From the NCBI RefSeq assembly GCF_000333955.1, contig NZ_CAPS01000059.1, forward strand, positions 34,964 to 98,963: a stretch of 64,000 nucleotides of DNA, read 5' to 3'. Below, in pieces: positions 38,143 to 46,831 of the stretch. The translations under genes and the position numbers were made by a program. The first letter of the stretch is position 1. Each line of letters starts with the position of its first letter. Below the pieces are notes generated by a model. It saw only the letters and a program-made list of their open reading frames with translations, was not told the origin of the DNA and made no database searches. The DNA comes from Rhodococcus sp. AW25M09. GTDB taxonomy: Bacteria; Actinomycetota; Actinomycetes; Mycobacteriales; Mycobacteriaceae.

Positions 38143-38865
38143 TCATTTCTGCCGACCGACCACGAACCAGATTGCGATGCAGGTCTCGTCGTGGGGGTTG
38201 CTCAACCGGTGCGGAATGGACGAGTCGAAGTGCAGACTGTCTCCCGGCCCGAGCACCTGGCGGGCGAAGGCAACCTGAATCTCGAGGTTGCCGGACAGGA
38301 TGTGAATGTATTCCTTGCCGCCGTGGTTCATCAGATTGTCTGCGGGGCAGGATTCGGTTCCGGCGGGGTAGGTGACGCGGAGGAATTCCACCTCCGGATC
38401 GTCGTCCGGAGTCAGGCGTTCCCAGCGGACACCACCGAGATACAACTCGGGACGTTCGTCGGCACGCTGGAGGCCGGGAAGGGAGCCCACCTCGGGGAGT
38501 GGCTGAACCGAGGACGCTCGCGCGCTGCCGTTTGCATGCGCTACCTCTCCGCGGTCCGCGAGCTTCGGCCGTGGCGATGGTGTCGGCACTGGGGACTCGA
38601 GGTCGTGCGGTGCCACATCTTCGGCCATCAGCGAGTCGAGCGAAAGACCCAACTCGGTGACCATGGCGTACAGCGTGCCGACCGAGGGTGCAGTGCGGCC
38701 GAGCTCGACCTGAGAGATGAAGCTGGGGGACAGGTGAACTCGACGGGCCATCTCCCGCAGCGACATGTTCGCCTTCTCGCGCGCTCCACGCAGGCGCAGG
38801 CCCATCTGAGCGTTCATCTGAACGGCTGTCTCGGTCGATTCGACCTCGACGGTCTCTTCGGTCAT
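38143..38865 (-). CDS. XRE-family regulator with C-terminal cupin domain
   Basis: The 240-residue protein has an N-terminal helix-turn-helix (LREMARRVHLSPSFISQVELG, residues about 35-56), a Pro-rich linker and a C-terminal cupin barrel (about 170-238, with GGKEYIHILSGNLE and GDSLHFDSSIPHRLSN), where a small ligand binds. The ATG at 38865 follows GGAGGCGGCGGAAGA. It is divergent from the dehydrogenase operon beginning at 39095 and probably controls it. Confidence 0.92.
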   Translation of the reverse strand: MTEETVEVESTETAVQMNAQMGLRLRGAREKANMSLREMARRVHLSPSFISQVELGRTAPSVGTLYAMVTELGLSLDSLMAEDVAPHDLESPVPTPSPRPKLADRGEVAHANGSARASSVQPLPEVGSLPGLQRADERPELYLGGVRWERLTPDDDPEVEFLRVTYPAGTESCPADNLMNHGGKEYIHILSGNLEIQVAFARQVLGPGDSLHFDSSIPHRLSNPHDETCIAIWFVVGRQK

Positions 38866-39032
38866 TCTTCCGCCGCCTCCCACCTCTGCAATCAACGTCT
38901 CCCCCTGATACCGGGTGTACGCGCCCACTGGACGGACCGTAGCGCATCGATTGTCTCATTGCTCGGTCATTCCGCTGTTCCGCGTCGTTGCAAAGGTTTT
39001 CGTGTCGTAAACGCTTGGCACTGAACATGTGC

Positions 39033-39048
39033 AGTGTTACTCTACACT
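39033..39048. promoter_or_regulatory. candidate operator upstream of dehydrogenase operon
   Basis: An inverted repeat AGTGT-N6-ACACT lies 47 bp upstream of the GTG start at 39095, in the 229-bp divergent gap with the XRE-cupin regulator gene. It is a plausible site for that regulator by position. Confidence 0.45.
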
Positions 39049-39094
39049 CAAAGAAGTAGCGTGCATCACATTCAATTTTCGTCCAGGAGGAATC

Positions 39095-40159
39095 GTGCCC
39101 GACACCATGCAGGCCGCCGTGTACTACGGCGCTCGCGACATCCGCGTCGAGGAGGTTCCAGTTCCCCGACGCTCGTCGGGTGAGTCGCTCGTACGCGTTC
39201 TGCGCTCGGGTATCTGCGGTACCGACGCCTCGGAATGGGTGGCCGGACCCAAGACCTTCCCGGTGCTGCGGCGGCACCCCAACAGCGGACATCAGGGCCC
39301 GTTGATCCTCGGCCACGAATTCGTCGGCGAGGTAGTGGAAGCAGATCCCGACTCCGAAACAAAGATCGGAGATCTGGTTGCCACCGGGGCCGGAATCTGG
39401 TGTGGCACATGTCGACGCTGCAAGGAAGGCCGCACCAACCAGTGCGCGACCTACAAGACCCTGGGACTGAACGTCGACGGCGGCATGGCGGAGTTCGCGA
39501 GTGTTCCGTCGAAGACACTGCGAGCGTTGCCCGAAGGACTGTCCATCGACTACGCCGGACTCGCTCAGCCGTTGGCCGTCGGCATTCACGCTGCGCGGCG
39601 TTCCGGTGCCCGTGACGGTGACAACGTCGTCGTCATCGGTGCCGGAGCCATCGGCTCGTTCGTCCTCGCCGGCCTGAAGCACCTGGTGGATGTCGATGTC
39701 ACCGTCGTCGACTTTCCGGGGAAGAGACTCGATCGTGCGACGCGCCTCGGAGCGCATCGCACGCTCACTCCGTCCGAGGACCTCGGTGCGGAGATCATCG
39801 CGGCCCTGGGCGGAAAGAAACCCGACGTCGTCATCGAAGCGAGCGGAGCACCCGGCCAACTGGTCTCGGCGTTGACCATGGTGGCCGATGGTGGCCGCGT
39901 ACTCGCAGTAGGAATTCCCAAAGAGAAACCGGAGCTGGATGTGCATTCGCTCGTCTTTCGAGAGATCACTCTCGAAACCACCTTGGCCCACGTGTGCGAC
40001 ACCGATCTACCTGCCGCACTGGATATTCTGAACACCGGACCGCTCGGCCAGGAGCTGGCCGAAGCACCGGTGGGGCTGGCAGATCTGCCTGCGGCACTCG
40101 ACCGGCTCTCTACCGGCAAGGTCGAAGGCAAAGTCCTCATCGATCCGGCTATCCGATGA
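39095..40159 (+). CDS. zinc-dependent alcohol/polyol dehydrogenase
   Basis: The 354-residue medium-chain dehydrogenase has the catalytic zinc region GICGTDASEW and GHE, a full structural zinc lobe (WCGTCRRCKEGRTNQC), and NAD-binding GAGAIG. The GTG at 39095 has a near-ideal AGGAGG site; a later Met (residue 5) is less well placed. Its stop overlaps the next ATG (ATGA). It starts the five-gene run ADH, PRISE-like SDR, SDR, ADH, hydroxyacid dehydrogenase under the XRE-cupin regulator. Confidence 0.9.
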   Translation: MPDTMQAAVYYGARDIRVEEVPVPRRSSGESLVRVLRSGICGTDASEWVAGPKTFPVLRRHPNSGHQGPLILGHEFVGEVVEADPDSETKIGDLVATGAGIWCGTCRRCKEGRTNQCATYKTLGLNVDGGMAEFASVPSKTLRALPEGLSIDYAGLAQPLAVGIHAARRSGARDGDNVVVIGAGAIGSFVLAGLKHLVDVDVTVVDFPGKRLDRATRLGAHRTLTPSEDLGAEIIAALGGKKPDVVIEASGAPGQLVSALTMVADGGRVLAVGIPKEKPELDVHSLVFREITLETTLAHVCDTDLPAALDILNTGPLGQELAEAPVGLADLPAALDRLSTGKVEGKVLIDPAIR

Positions 40160-41241
40160 GCGCGCCCAGCAGAGCGGCGCTCGTCGTCGGTGCCACCGGG
40201 ATTGCCGGCCAGACGATCTCGCGTCAGCTCGTCGACGCAGGGTGGACCACCTACGGTCTGGCCCGCGGCACGACCAATCCGGTCGAGGGCGTGGTTCCGG
40301 TCTCGGCGAATCTGCTCGATCCGGAGTCGTTGGCTGCAGCACTCGAGGGCATCGACCCGGAGATCGTCTTCATCACGGCCTGGATGAAGCAGGACTCGGA
40401 GGCCGAGAACATCGAGGTCAACGGGAGCATCATCCGCAACGTCCTCGGTGCCATGAAGGGCAAGTCCGCGCTGCGTCACGTCGCGCTGATGACCGGCCTG
40501 AAGCACTATCTCGGCCCGTTCGACGATTACGCGACCGGTGTCATGGCCGAAACCCCGTTCCACGAGAGCGAACCGAGGCTGCCGAACCCGAACTTCTACT
40601 ACACCCAAGAGGACGAACTGTTCGCGGCGTCGGAAAAGCAGGGCTTCACCTGGAGCGTGCACCGAGCGCACACCGTCTTCGGTTACGCGGTGGGGAACGC
40701 GATGAACATGGCGCTCACGCTGGGCGTGTACGCCGAGATCTGCCGCGAGACCGGTGCGCCGTTCGTGTTCCCCGGCTCGGACACCCAGTGGAACGGGTTG
40801 ACCGACATCACCGATGCGGACCTTCTTGCTGAGCAGATGATCTGGGCGGCAACACATGTCGAGGGCGAGAACGAACCGTTCAACATCGCGAACGGTGATG
40901 TGTTCCGGTGGCGCTGGATGTGGCCACAGATCGCGGAGGCGTTCGGCGTCGAACCCGTCGGATTCGCCGATGCCCCCAAGCCGCTCGACGAGCGCATGGG
41001 TGACGCCGCGAAGGTCTGGTCCGAGATCGCTGCGAAGCACGATCTGGCCGAAGCAGATGTCGATCGCCTGGCATCCTGGTGGCATACGGACGGCGACCTC
41101 GGCCGCGACATCGAATGCCTGACCGATATGACGAAGAGCCGCCAGGCCGGTTTCCTCGGGTTCCGATCCACGTTCGAGAGTTTCATGGACAAGACCGAGA
41201 GCTACCGCGCGGCCGGAATTCTTCCGAGGAATCAGCGATGA
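40156..41241 (+). CDS. NAD-dependent epimerase/PRISE-like (progesterone 5-beta-reductase/iridoid synthase-type) SDR
   Basis: This 361-residue extended SDR has the variant nucleotide motif GATGIAG near the N-terminus, the stretch LMTGLKHYLGPF and the active-site Tyr in NFYYTQEDEL. Together these mark PRISE-type enzymes that reduce activated C=C bonds of enones. It is coupled on both sides by ATGA overlaps. A role in reducing or rearranging an unsaturated cyclic ketone of the pathway is an inference. Confidence 0.85.
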   Translation: MSAPSRAALVVGATGIAGQTISRQLVDAGWTTYGLARGTTNPVEGVVPVSANLLDPESLAAALEGIDPEIVFITAWMKQDSEAENIEVNGSIIRNVLGAMKGKSALRHVALMTGLKHYLGPFDDYATGVMAETPFHESEPRLPNPNFYYTQEDELFAASEKQGFTWSVHRAHTVFGYAVGNAMNMALTLGVYAEICRETGAPFVFPGSDTQWNGLTDITDADLLAEQMIWAATHVEGENEPFNIANGDVFRWRWMWPQIAEAFGVEPVGFADAPKPLDERMGDAAKVWSEIAAKHDLAEADVDRLASWWHTDGDLGRDIECLTDMTKSRQAGFLGFRSTFESFMDKTESYRAAGILPRNQR

Positions 41242-42011
41242 ACGAACAGTCGCAGTTCACGAACAAGGGTGCCATCGTCACCGGTGCCGGCAGCGGTATA
41301 GGACGAGCAGTGGCGCATCGGCTGGCGTCCTTGGGCGGGCGGGTGCTCGCCGTCGACATGAACATGGCGGCCGCGGAGCGCACGGCAGCGGAGTCGGAGG
41401 GCGAGATCCATCCGTTCGCCGCCGACGTGTCCGTGCACGATCAGGTGAAGGCCTATGCGGACGCCGCGACCTCGCTGATCGGTGAACCTCGACTGTTCTT
41501 CAACAACGCCGGGGTCGAGGGGGTGCACAAGTCCATCGTCGATACCACCGAGAGCGAATGGCGATCGGTGGTCGACGTCAACCTCAACGGGATGTTCTTC
41601 GGGCTCAAGAACGTGCTCCCGCTGCTGCGTCGTTCCGGGGGCGGAGCGGTGGTCAACACCGGTTCGATTCTCAGCCTCAAGGGCGCTCCCGATCGCTCCG
41701 ACTACGTGGTGACCAAGCATGCCGTTCTCGGGCTGACCCGCAGTGCTGCAGCCGAATCCGCGGCCCACGGCATTCGGGTGAACTGCATCTGCCCCGGACC
41801 GGTCGACACTCCGTTGATGTCGAGGTCCGAAAGCCTGGTCGACCCGGAGGATCCGAACTTCGAGCGCGACCGGTTCATCGAGGGCACACCGCTGCGGCGG
41901 TACGGATCTCCCGAGGAGATCGCCGAGCTGGTGGTCTTCCTGCTGCGCGAGGACGTCGGCTATCAGACCGGTTCCGCAGTCACCATCGACGGCGGAATCA
42001 CCGCGGTCTGA
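41238..42011 (+). CDS. SDR-family oxidoreductase
   Basis: The 257-residue SDR has TGAGSGIG, NNAG, Ser in NTGSILSLKG and YVVTKHAV, ending GGITAV. It begins within an ATGA overlap with the PRISE-like gene and is followed after 47 bp by a zinc dehydrogenase. It probably interconverts a hydroxyl and keto group of the same intermediate series. Confidence 0.9.
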   Translation: MNEQSQFTNKGAIVTGAGSGIGRAVAHRLASLGGRVLAVDMNMAAAERTAAESEGEIHPFAADVSVHDQVKAYADAATSLIGEPRLFFNNAGVEGVHKSIVDTTESEWRSVVDVNLNGMFFGLKNVLPLLRRSGGGAVVNTGSILSLKGAPDRSDYVVTKHAVLGLTRSAAAESAAHGIRVNCICPGPVDTPLMSRSESLVDPEDPNFERDRFIEGTPLRRYGSPEEIAELVVFLLREDVGYQTGSAVTIDGGITAV

Positions 42012-42058
42012 CGCAGGATCATCCCTTCACACAGATTTTTCGACTTCAGGAGAAAGCT

Positions 42059-43132
42059 ATGCGCGCCGCGGTATTTCACGACCGACACGATGTACGGGTA
42101 GAAGACGTTCCGGCCCCGAAGGTCGGCCCGGGCGAGGTTCTGCTTCGACCGTTCTTCTGCGGCATCTGCGGAACGGACCTACACGAGTACGCCTTCGGTC
42201 CGATCGTCATTCCAACCGAACCCCACGCACTCACCGGTGCGAAAGCGCCCCAGGTGTTCGGCCACGAATTCTCGGCGCGCGTGGTCGAGATCGGCTCCGA
42301 CGTCGAGTCGGTCGCCGTGGGTGACCGCGTCTCGGTGATGCCACTCATCAGCTGCGGCAAGTGTTACTACTGCCGGCGCGGACTCAACCACCTGTGTGTG
42401 ATCATGGCCTGCACCGGTCTGAGCTGGGGCGGCGGAGGAATCTCCGAACTGGTTGCGGTGCAGGAACAACAGGTGTCGGTGCTACCGGACTGTGTCAGTG
42501 ATGTCCAGGGCGCGCTGATCGAGCCGGCCGCGGTGGCCGCCTACGGCGTCGACTGCACCGGTCTGCGAGCCGGGGACACCATTCTCATCACCGGTGCGGG
42601 ACCGATCGGGGCCCTGTCCGCTCTGTATGCGCACGCGTCGGGTGCGGCAAAGATCATCGTCTCGGAGCCGAATGCCAAGCGCCGAGCGCTGATCGAGGCA
42701 TTCGGTATCGCAGAGGTGCTGGATCCGACGGTGCAGGACGTGCCGGCCGCGGTCCGCGCCCTGACCGGCGGTATCGGAGTCGACGCCGCAGCGGAATGCT
42801 CGGGTCACCAGCACGGATTGACGGCTGCACTGGACAGCGTTCGCTCCGGCGGAACCGTCGCTCAGGTCGGTCTGCACGTCAAGCCCGCGACGATCGATCC
42901 GATGGCCATGTCCAACAAGGACCTGACCCTGGTGGGTACCTGGTGCTACCCGGTGTACGACTGGCCACGCATCATCGCGCTGGTCGCATCCGGACGCTAC
43001 CCGGTGGAGAAAGTGGTCAGCGAGATCATCGACGTCGAGAACATCGTCGCCGACGGATTCGAGCGGTTGCTGGACCCGAACGGTGACGCCCAGAAGCTTC
43101 TGGTGCGGGTCGGCGACGCACCGACGTCCTGA
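42059..43132 (+). CDS. zinc-dependent dehydrogenase, 2,3-butanediol dehydrogenase-like
   Basis: This 357-residue enzyme has catalytic zinc motif GICGTDLHEY and GHEFSA, structural cysteines CGKCYYCRRGLNHLC, and GAGPIGAL for NAD. The insertion between the catalytic Cys region and GHE (FGPIVIPTEPHALTGAKAP) is typical of 2,3-butanediol and related diol dehydrogenases. The ATG at 42059 follows AGGAGAAAGCT. A vicinal diol substrate is likely from the subfamily. Confidence 0.9.
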   Translation: MRAAVFHDRHDVRVEDVPAPKVGPGEVLLRPFFCGICGTDLHEYAFGPIVIPTEPHALTGAKAPQVFGHEFSARVVEIGSDVESVAVGDRVSVMPLISCGKCYYCRRGLNHLCVIMACTGLSWGGGGISELVAVQEQQVSVLPDCVSDVQGALIEPAAVAAYGVDCTGLRAGDTILITGAGPIGALSALYAHASGAAKIIVSEPNAKRRALIEAFGIAEVLDPTVQDVPAAVRALTGGIGVDAAAECSGHQHGLTAALDSVRSGGTVAQVGLHVKPATIDPMAMSNKDLTLVGTWCYPVYDWPRIIALVASGRYPVEKVVSEIIDVENIVADGFERLLDPNGDAQKLLVRVGDAPTS

Positions 43133-43181
43133 TCGACACCGAGTACTTGCACTGACGTTCCGCCCCACGCTAGGAGAGACA

Positions 43182-44066
43182 ATGCATATCGGATTCGCCG
43201 GAGTCGGCCGCATGGGTACCCATATGGTGCGCCGCTTCCTCGAGGCGGGCCACACGGTCACCGCCTACGACCTGTACCTGACGGCGGAGACCGCGCCGGC
43301 CGGCCTCGTCGATCTGGGAATGACGATCACCACGACGCCCGCTGATCTGGCGCGCGCCGAGATTTCCTTCAGCATGTTGCCCGATGCCGCTGCGACCGAG
43401 GAGGTGCTGTTCGGTGAGCACGGCATCGCCACAGCCGGCGCGGCGGAGCATCTTCACGTGGTGATGGGAACGGTGGGACCGACCGCCGTGCGCGAGTTCG
43501 CGGAGCGGGCAGCAGGTTCGGGCACCGCGGTGGTGGATGCCCCGGTATCGGGCAGCGTGAGTCTGGCCGAGACCGGGCAGATCACGACGATGGTCGGGTG
43601 CGATGATGAACAGTTCGCCTACCTGAAGCCGATTCTCGAGGCAGTGACGCGGGGGCAGTTCCACACCGGTGCGGCCGGTACTGCCTCGGTGGCCAAGCTC
43701 GCGGTCAATTCGGTTCTCGCAGCACTGAACCAGGCTGTTGCCGAAGCGCTGATCCTGGGTGAGTCGGCGGGCTTGGCACCGGCCGCCCTGTACGAGGTAT
43801 TGGGCTCGAGTGCGGTGGCTGCGCCGTACGTCGGATACAAGAAAGAACACTTTCTCGATCCGTCCGCGGCGGGTGTGGCATTTCCGTTGTCGCTCTTGCA
43901 CAAGGACGTGGGCCTCGGACTGGCGTTGGCCCGGGACCATGCCCTCGAACTGCCGCAGGCCACGACTGTCGGGAACGTTCTCGACGGGGCGTTGGACTCC
44001 GGACTCGGGGCGAAGGACATGGCGGCAGTGCTCGAGTTCTTGCAGTCGTCCGATTCCGAGCGCTGA
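43182..44066 (+). CDS. beta-hydroxyacid dehydrogenase family (3-hydroxyisobutyrate/tartronate-semialdehyde reductase type)
   Basis: The 294-residue protein has the family opening IGFAGVGRMGTHMVRRFLEAGH, the substrate-binding DAPVSGSVSLAETG and a catalytic Lys in SVAKLAVN. Such enzymes oxidise or reduce beta-hydroxy acids with NAD(P). The ATG at 43182 follows AGGAGAGACA. It closes the dehydrogenase operon and is followed by a strong hairpin. It may handle an acid formed from the sugar or side-chain part of the substrate. Confidence 0.9.
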   Translation: MHIGFAGVGRMGTHMVRRFLEAGHTVTAYDLYLTAETAPAGLVDLGMTITTTPADLARAEISFSMLPDAAATEEVLFGEHGIATAGAAEHLHVVMGTVGPTAVREFAERAAGSGTAVVDAPVSGSVSLAETGQITTMVGCDDEQFAYLKPILEAVTRGQFHTGAAGTASVAKLAVNSVLAALNQAVAEALILGESAGLAPAALYEVLGSSAVAAPYVGYKKEHFLDPSAAGVAFPLSLLHKDVGLGLALARDHALELPQATTVGNVLDGALDSGLGAKDMAAVLEFLQSSDSER

Positions 44067-44126
44067 CCATACGATTGTCGCGCCCTCGTCCGCGAGAAGC
44101 CGGTCGAGGCCGCACCGATTCAACGA

Positions 44127-44160
44127 TTCAGGCGGGTACTCCACCGAGTACCCGCCTGAA
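44127..44160. terminator. strong bidirectional terminator hairpin
   Basis: A perfect 15-bp stem (TTCAGGCGGGTACTC and its complement) with a CACC loop lies between the convergent hydroxyacid dehydrogenase and Nramp-like genes. Both arms have A/T at the base. Confidence 0.85.
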
Positions 44161-44183
44161 CTGTTCAGTGATGTCGCCGACGT

Positions 44184-45476
44184 CTATCGCATCGCGAGTT
44201 CGTAGATCAGCAGGCCGGACAACGAGAGGATGGAGAGGAATCCCAGCACGCCGAGCGCGTTCTTCCACCAGGTGTTTCTCAGATCGCCCATCAGCTGTCG
44301 GTTGTTGCTCATGACGTAGAGAAGGAAGCCGAGGAAAGGTGCCACGAGCACTGTGAGGGCTTGGGCGATGATGATCAGTTGGATGGGTGAGGACGTGAAG
44401 GCGATGGTGATGATCAGGCCGAAAGCGAGGATGGCTGCGCATGTCGCCTTGGCGGTGACCGTGCTCGGAGATGGTCCACGCCCCAAAGCATCCGAGAGCA
44501 TCGTGCCGCCGGCAGTTGCGTTGGCGACCATCGAGGAGAATGCCGCGCCGGACAGTCCGAGGGCAAAGATGGTGGACCCAATCGGTCCGGCGATAGGCTC
44601 GAAGACCCTGGCCAACCCCACCAGGGTGGCCGCCTCGGTGTTCTGGCTACCCAGTACAGCAGCTGCGACGACGATGACAAGTGCGGTCATGATGCCGGGG
44701 GCTATGATGCCCGGGATCGTGTCGGCGACAGATGTCTGTCGGTACTCCTGCCGAGTCCGGCCACGCTCGTGGATGCCGTACGAGGTGAAGAATGCTGCAT
44801 TGAGCGAGAAGTTGGTGCCGACGAGTGCGACGATCAGCAGCATGCTTCCGGGTGGGGCGCTGGGCATCACGCCGTCGAGGGCCATGTACCAGTCCGGTTT
44901 CGCGATGACCGCGCTGATGATGAAGGCCGCACCGAGCAGGCCCACGATGACGAGCAGTACGCGCTCGACGATGCGATAGACGTTGCGGAACAACAGAATC
45001 AGCGCCACGAAGGCGGTGCAGGCGATCGACCAGATCAGCGGGGATCCGCCGAAGACCATCGACAGGCCCAAACCTGATCCCACGGCGTTGCCGACGGAGA
45101 AGCACAGGGTGATGACGAAGACACCCACCCCGGCGGCGATACCGACGCGTTGACCGAGAACATCCTTGACGGAGCTGATGAGCGATTTCGGCGTACTGAT
45201 TCCCAGACGCACGCTCATATCGGCATAGACGAGCATGAATACGGTCGAGAGGACGACGACCCAGATCAGCGCGTAGCCGTACTTGCTGCCGGCTTCGACG
45301 GCGCTGGCCAGGTTGCCGGGGCCGAACTGCCACGCTCCCGCGATGAAGGCGGGCCCCGCCATGGCGAGAGTGCTCAGAACGGGCTTCCAGCGACCCGTCA
45401 CCGACTCCGCGGCACCGGTGCGGGCAGATGCGGTGGATGCGGTTGGTGCCACCGGGGTCGTTCGGGGTTGACTCAT
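44184..45476 (-). CDS. Nramp-related transporter with altered metal-site motifs
   Basis: The 430-residue protein has about eleven membrane segments and the general Nramp/SLC11 layout. In the first helix the metal-binding DPGN is replaced by GPGN (residues 52-55). The TM6 Met-Pro-His motif is replaced by GTNFSLNAAFF. It therefore probably does not carry Mn or Fe in the standard way. It is encoded downstream of a dihydrodipicolinate synthase-family enzyme and may carry an organic substrate or a different ion. The ATG at 45476 begins a 25-residue polar, Thr/Ala-rich N-terminus. Confidence 0.85.
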   Translation of the reverse strand: MSQPRTTPVAPTASTASARTGAAESVTGRWKPVLSTLAMAGPAFIAGAWQFGPGNLASAVEAGSKYGYALIWVVVLSTVFMLVYADMSVRLGISTPKSLISSVKDVLGQRVGIAAGVGVFVITLCFSVGNAVGSGLGLSMVFGGSPLIWSIACTAFVALILLFRNVYRIVERVLLVIVGLLGAAFIISAVIAKPDWYMALDGVMPSAPPGSMLLIVALVGTNFSLNAAFFTSYGIHERGRTRQEYRQTSVADTIPGIIAPGIMTALVIVVAAAVLGSQNTEAATLVGLARVFEPIAGPIGSTIFALGLSGAAFSSMVANATAGGTMLSDALGRGPSPSTVTAKATCAAILAFGLIITIAFTSSPIQLIIIAQALTVLVAPFLGFLLYVMSNNRQLMGDLRNTWWKNALGVLGFLSILSLSGLLIYELAMR

Positions 45477-45659
45477 GACGAGCCTTTCTGGTGACGCTCC
45501 GTACTCGCTACTAGAGGCAGTGTGCCCCGGCTCGATGCGGTGGGGAGCGGTTACGAAAACTACGAGCGAATTCGGCGTGCGGCATCGATGACCGTGGGGT
45601 CATCGATGCCGGCCGATTGATCTGTTCGATTTCGTGGCGTTGGAAGAGGACGCGTGGGC

Positions 45660-46601
45660 TCAGACGAGCGCAGGCACTACCGAGCCGAGGTTCGCCGAAT
45701 CGAGGGCGGCCGCGATCTCATCGTGCGCACCCGCTGCGAGCGGAAGTAGCGGTGACCGAACGGTGGCGTGCTCGAGGATTCCGCGGTGGACCAACCCCTC
45801 TTTGAGGGCCACGGTTCCCTCCATGTGGGATCCGCGGTGGTAGACGTTCGCGGTGACGGGAAGAAGGCGATCGTGGATGGCCCGTGCTGCCGGGTAGTCC
45901 TGGGCCTTGCCTGCGGCGATGAGCTCGACGAGGGGCTCGGGGGCGAGGCCGCCGTAACCGACCAGCAGGCCGTCGACGTCGAACATGGTGTGCAGGAGGT
46001 ACTCGTCGTGGCAGCTGAGGATCTGCAGGTCGGGGTTCTCCTTGCGCAGGACCGGGATTTCGCGGTCCCACCGGCGCATGTTGCGAACGCCGTTCTTGGT
46101 GGCGAACACCCCTTCCTGCGCTGCGATCTCGAGCTGGGTGTCGAGGTTGTAGGTCGCCTTGGTGACGTCGGGGTACTGGAACAGGATCAGTGGCAAACCC
46201 GATCCTTCGTACAGTGCACGGTAGCGGTCCTGCGGTGCGCCGTCCTGGTAGCCGAAGCGCAGCCACCCGTGTGACGGGTAGACCAGGCCGGCCGAGGCAC
46301 CCGCGTCGACGGCTCGCTTGGCTTCTTCGACGGACACTGCGGTTCCTTCGCCGGTGATGCCGGCGATGATCGGAAGCCTGCCGTCGACGGAATCGTGGAA
46401 CGCGCCGATCACCTTGGCCTGTTCGGCTTGGGTGAGGAAGGTGCCTTCGCCGGCATGCCCGAGGACGACGAGGCTCTTGACGCCGTCGACACTTCCGAGC
46501 CAGGACCCGAGGCGCGCGATGGCGTCGTAGTCGACTTCGCCGTCGCGAGTGAACGGCGTGATCGGTGCCGGGCTGAGTCCACGGAGATCGAGTGCATTCA
46601 T
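45660..46601 (-). CDS. dihydrodipicolinate synthase/N-acetylneuraminate lyase family aldolase
   Basis: The 313-residue TIM-barrel enzyme has the Schiff-base Lys169 (FATKNGV), the Tyr143 of FQYPD and the GHAGEGT loop (48-54). Family members split or form 2-keto acids such as 2-keto-3-deoxy sugar acids through a pyruvate imine. The ATG at 46601 is 26 bp from the first of the LacI-type operator sites. Its placement beside a LacI regulator and dehydrogenases suggests sugar-acid breakdown to pyruvate plus aldehyde. Confidence 0.9.
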   Translation of the reverse strand: MNALDLRGLSPAPITPFTRDGEVDYDAIARLGSWLGSVDGVKSLVVLGHAGEGTFLTQAEQAKVIGAFHDSVDGRLPIIAGITGEGTAVSVEEAKRAVDAGASAGLVYPSHGWLRFGYQDGAPQDRYRALYEGSGLPLILFQYPDVTKATYNLDTQLEIAAQEGVFATKNGVRNMRRWDREIPVLRKENPDLQILSCHDEYLLHTMFDVDGLLVGYGGLAPEPLVELIAAGKAQDYPAARAIHDRLLPVTANVYHRGSHMEGTVALKEGLVHRGILEHATVRSPLLPLAAGAHDEIAAALDSANLGSVVPALV

Positions 46602-46626
46602 GGTGTCGTCCTTCTCGAGATGTGAT

Positions 46627-46752
46627 GGGAACGTTGTCGGGAACGTTTGCATCACGGTAATTCGGACGAACGGGTTGTGTCAACTATCACTTTTGGTGCT
46701 GTGTATGACGCGGGCCGCACCAACGCCTGCAAACGTTCCTGGGACGTTTGCA
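46627..46752. promoter_or_regulatory. LacI-type operators in divergent promoter region
   Basis: A 25-bp inverted repeat TGCAAACGT-N7-ACGTTTGCA lies at 46728-46752. Related direct half sites GGGAACGTT occur at 46627-46635 and 46639-46647, the second continuing into TTGCATC. The CAAACGTTTG core is that of LacI-family operators. The two sites flank the gap between the aldolase and LacI genes, so looping is possible. Confidence 0.7.
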
Positions 46753-46831
46753 CGTGCTGTGGTCTGCGGATGGGTAAGTTCGGACGAACAGCCAGTACCG
46801 CGGGGCCCGAGGGAAGAGACAGGAGCTGCCG

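Noticed and set aside
38120..39991. 623-codon minus-strand open frame opposite dehydrogenase genes
   Set aside because: It overlaps an XRE-cupin gene and a zinc dehydrogenase with clear motifs and is a shadow of them.
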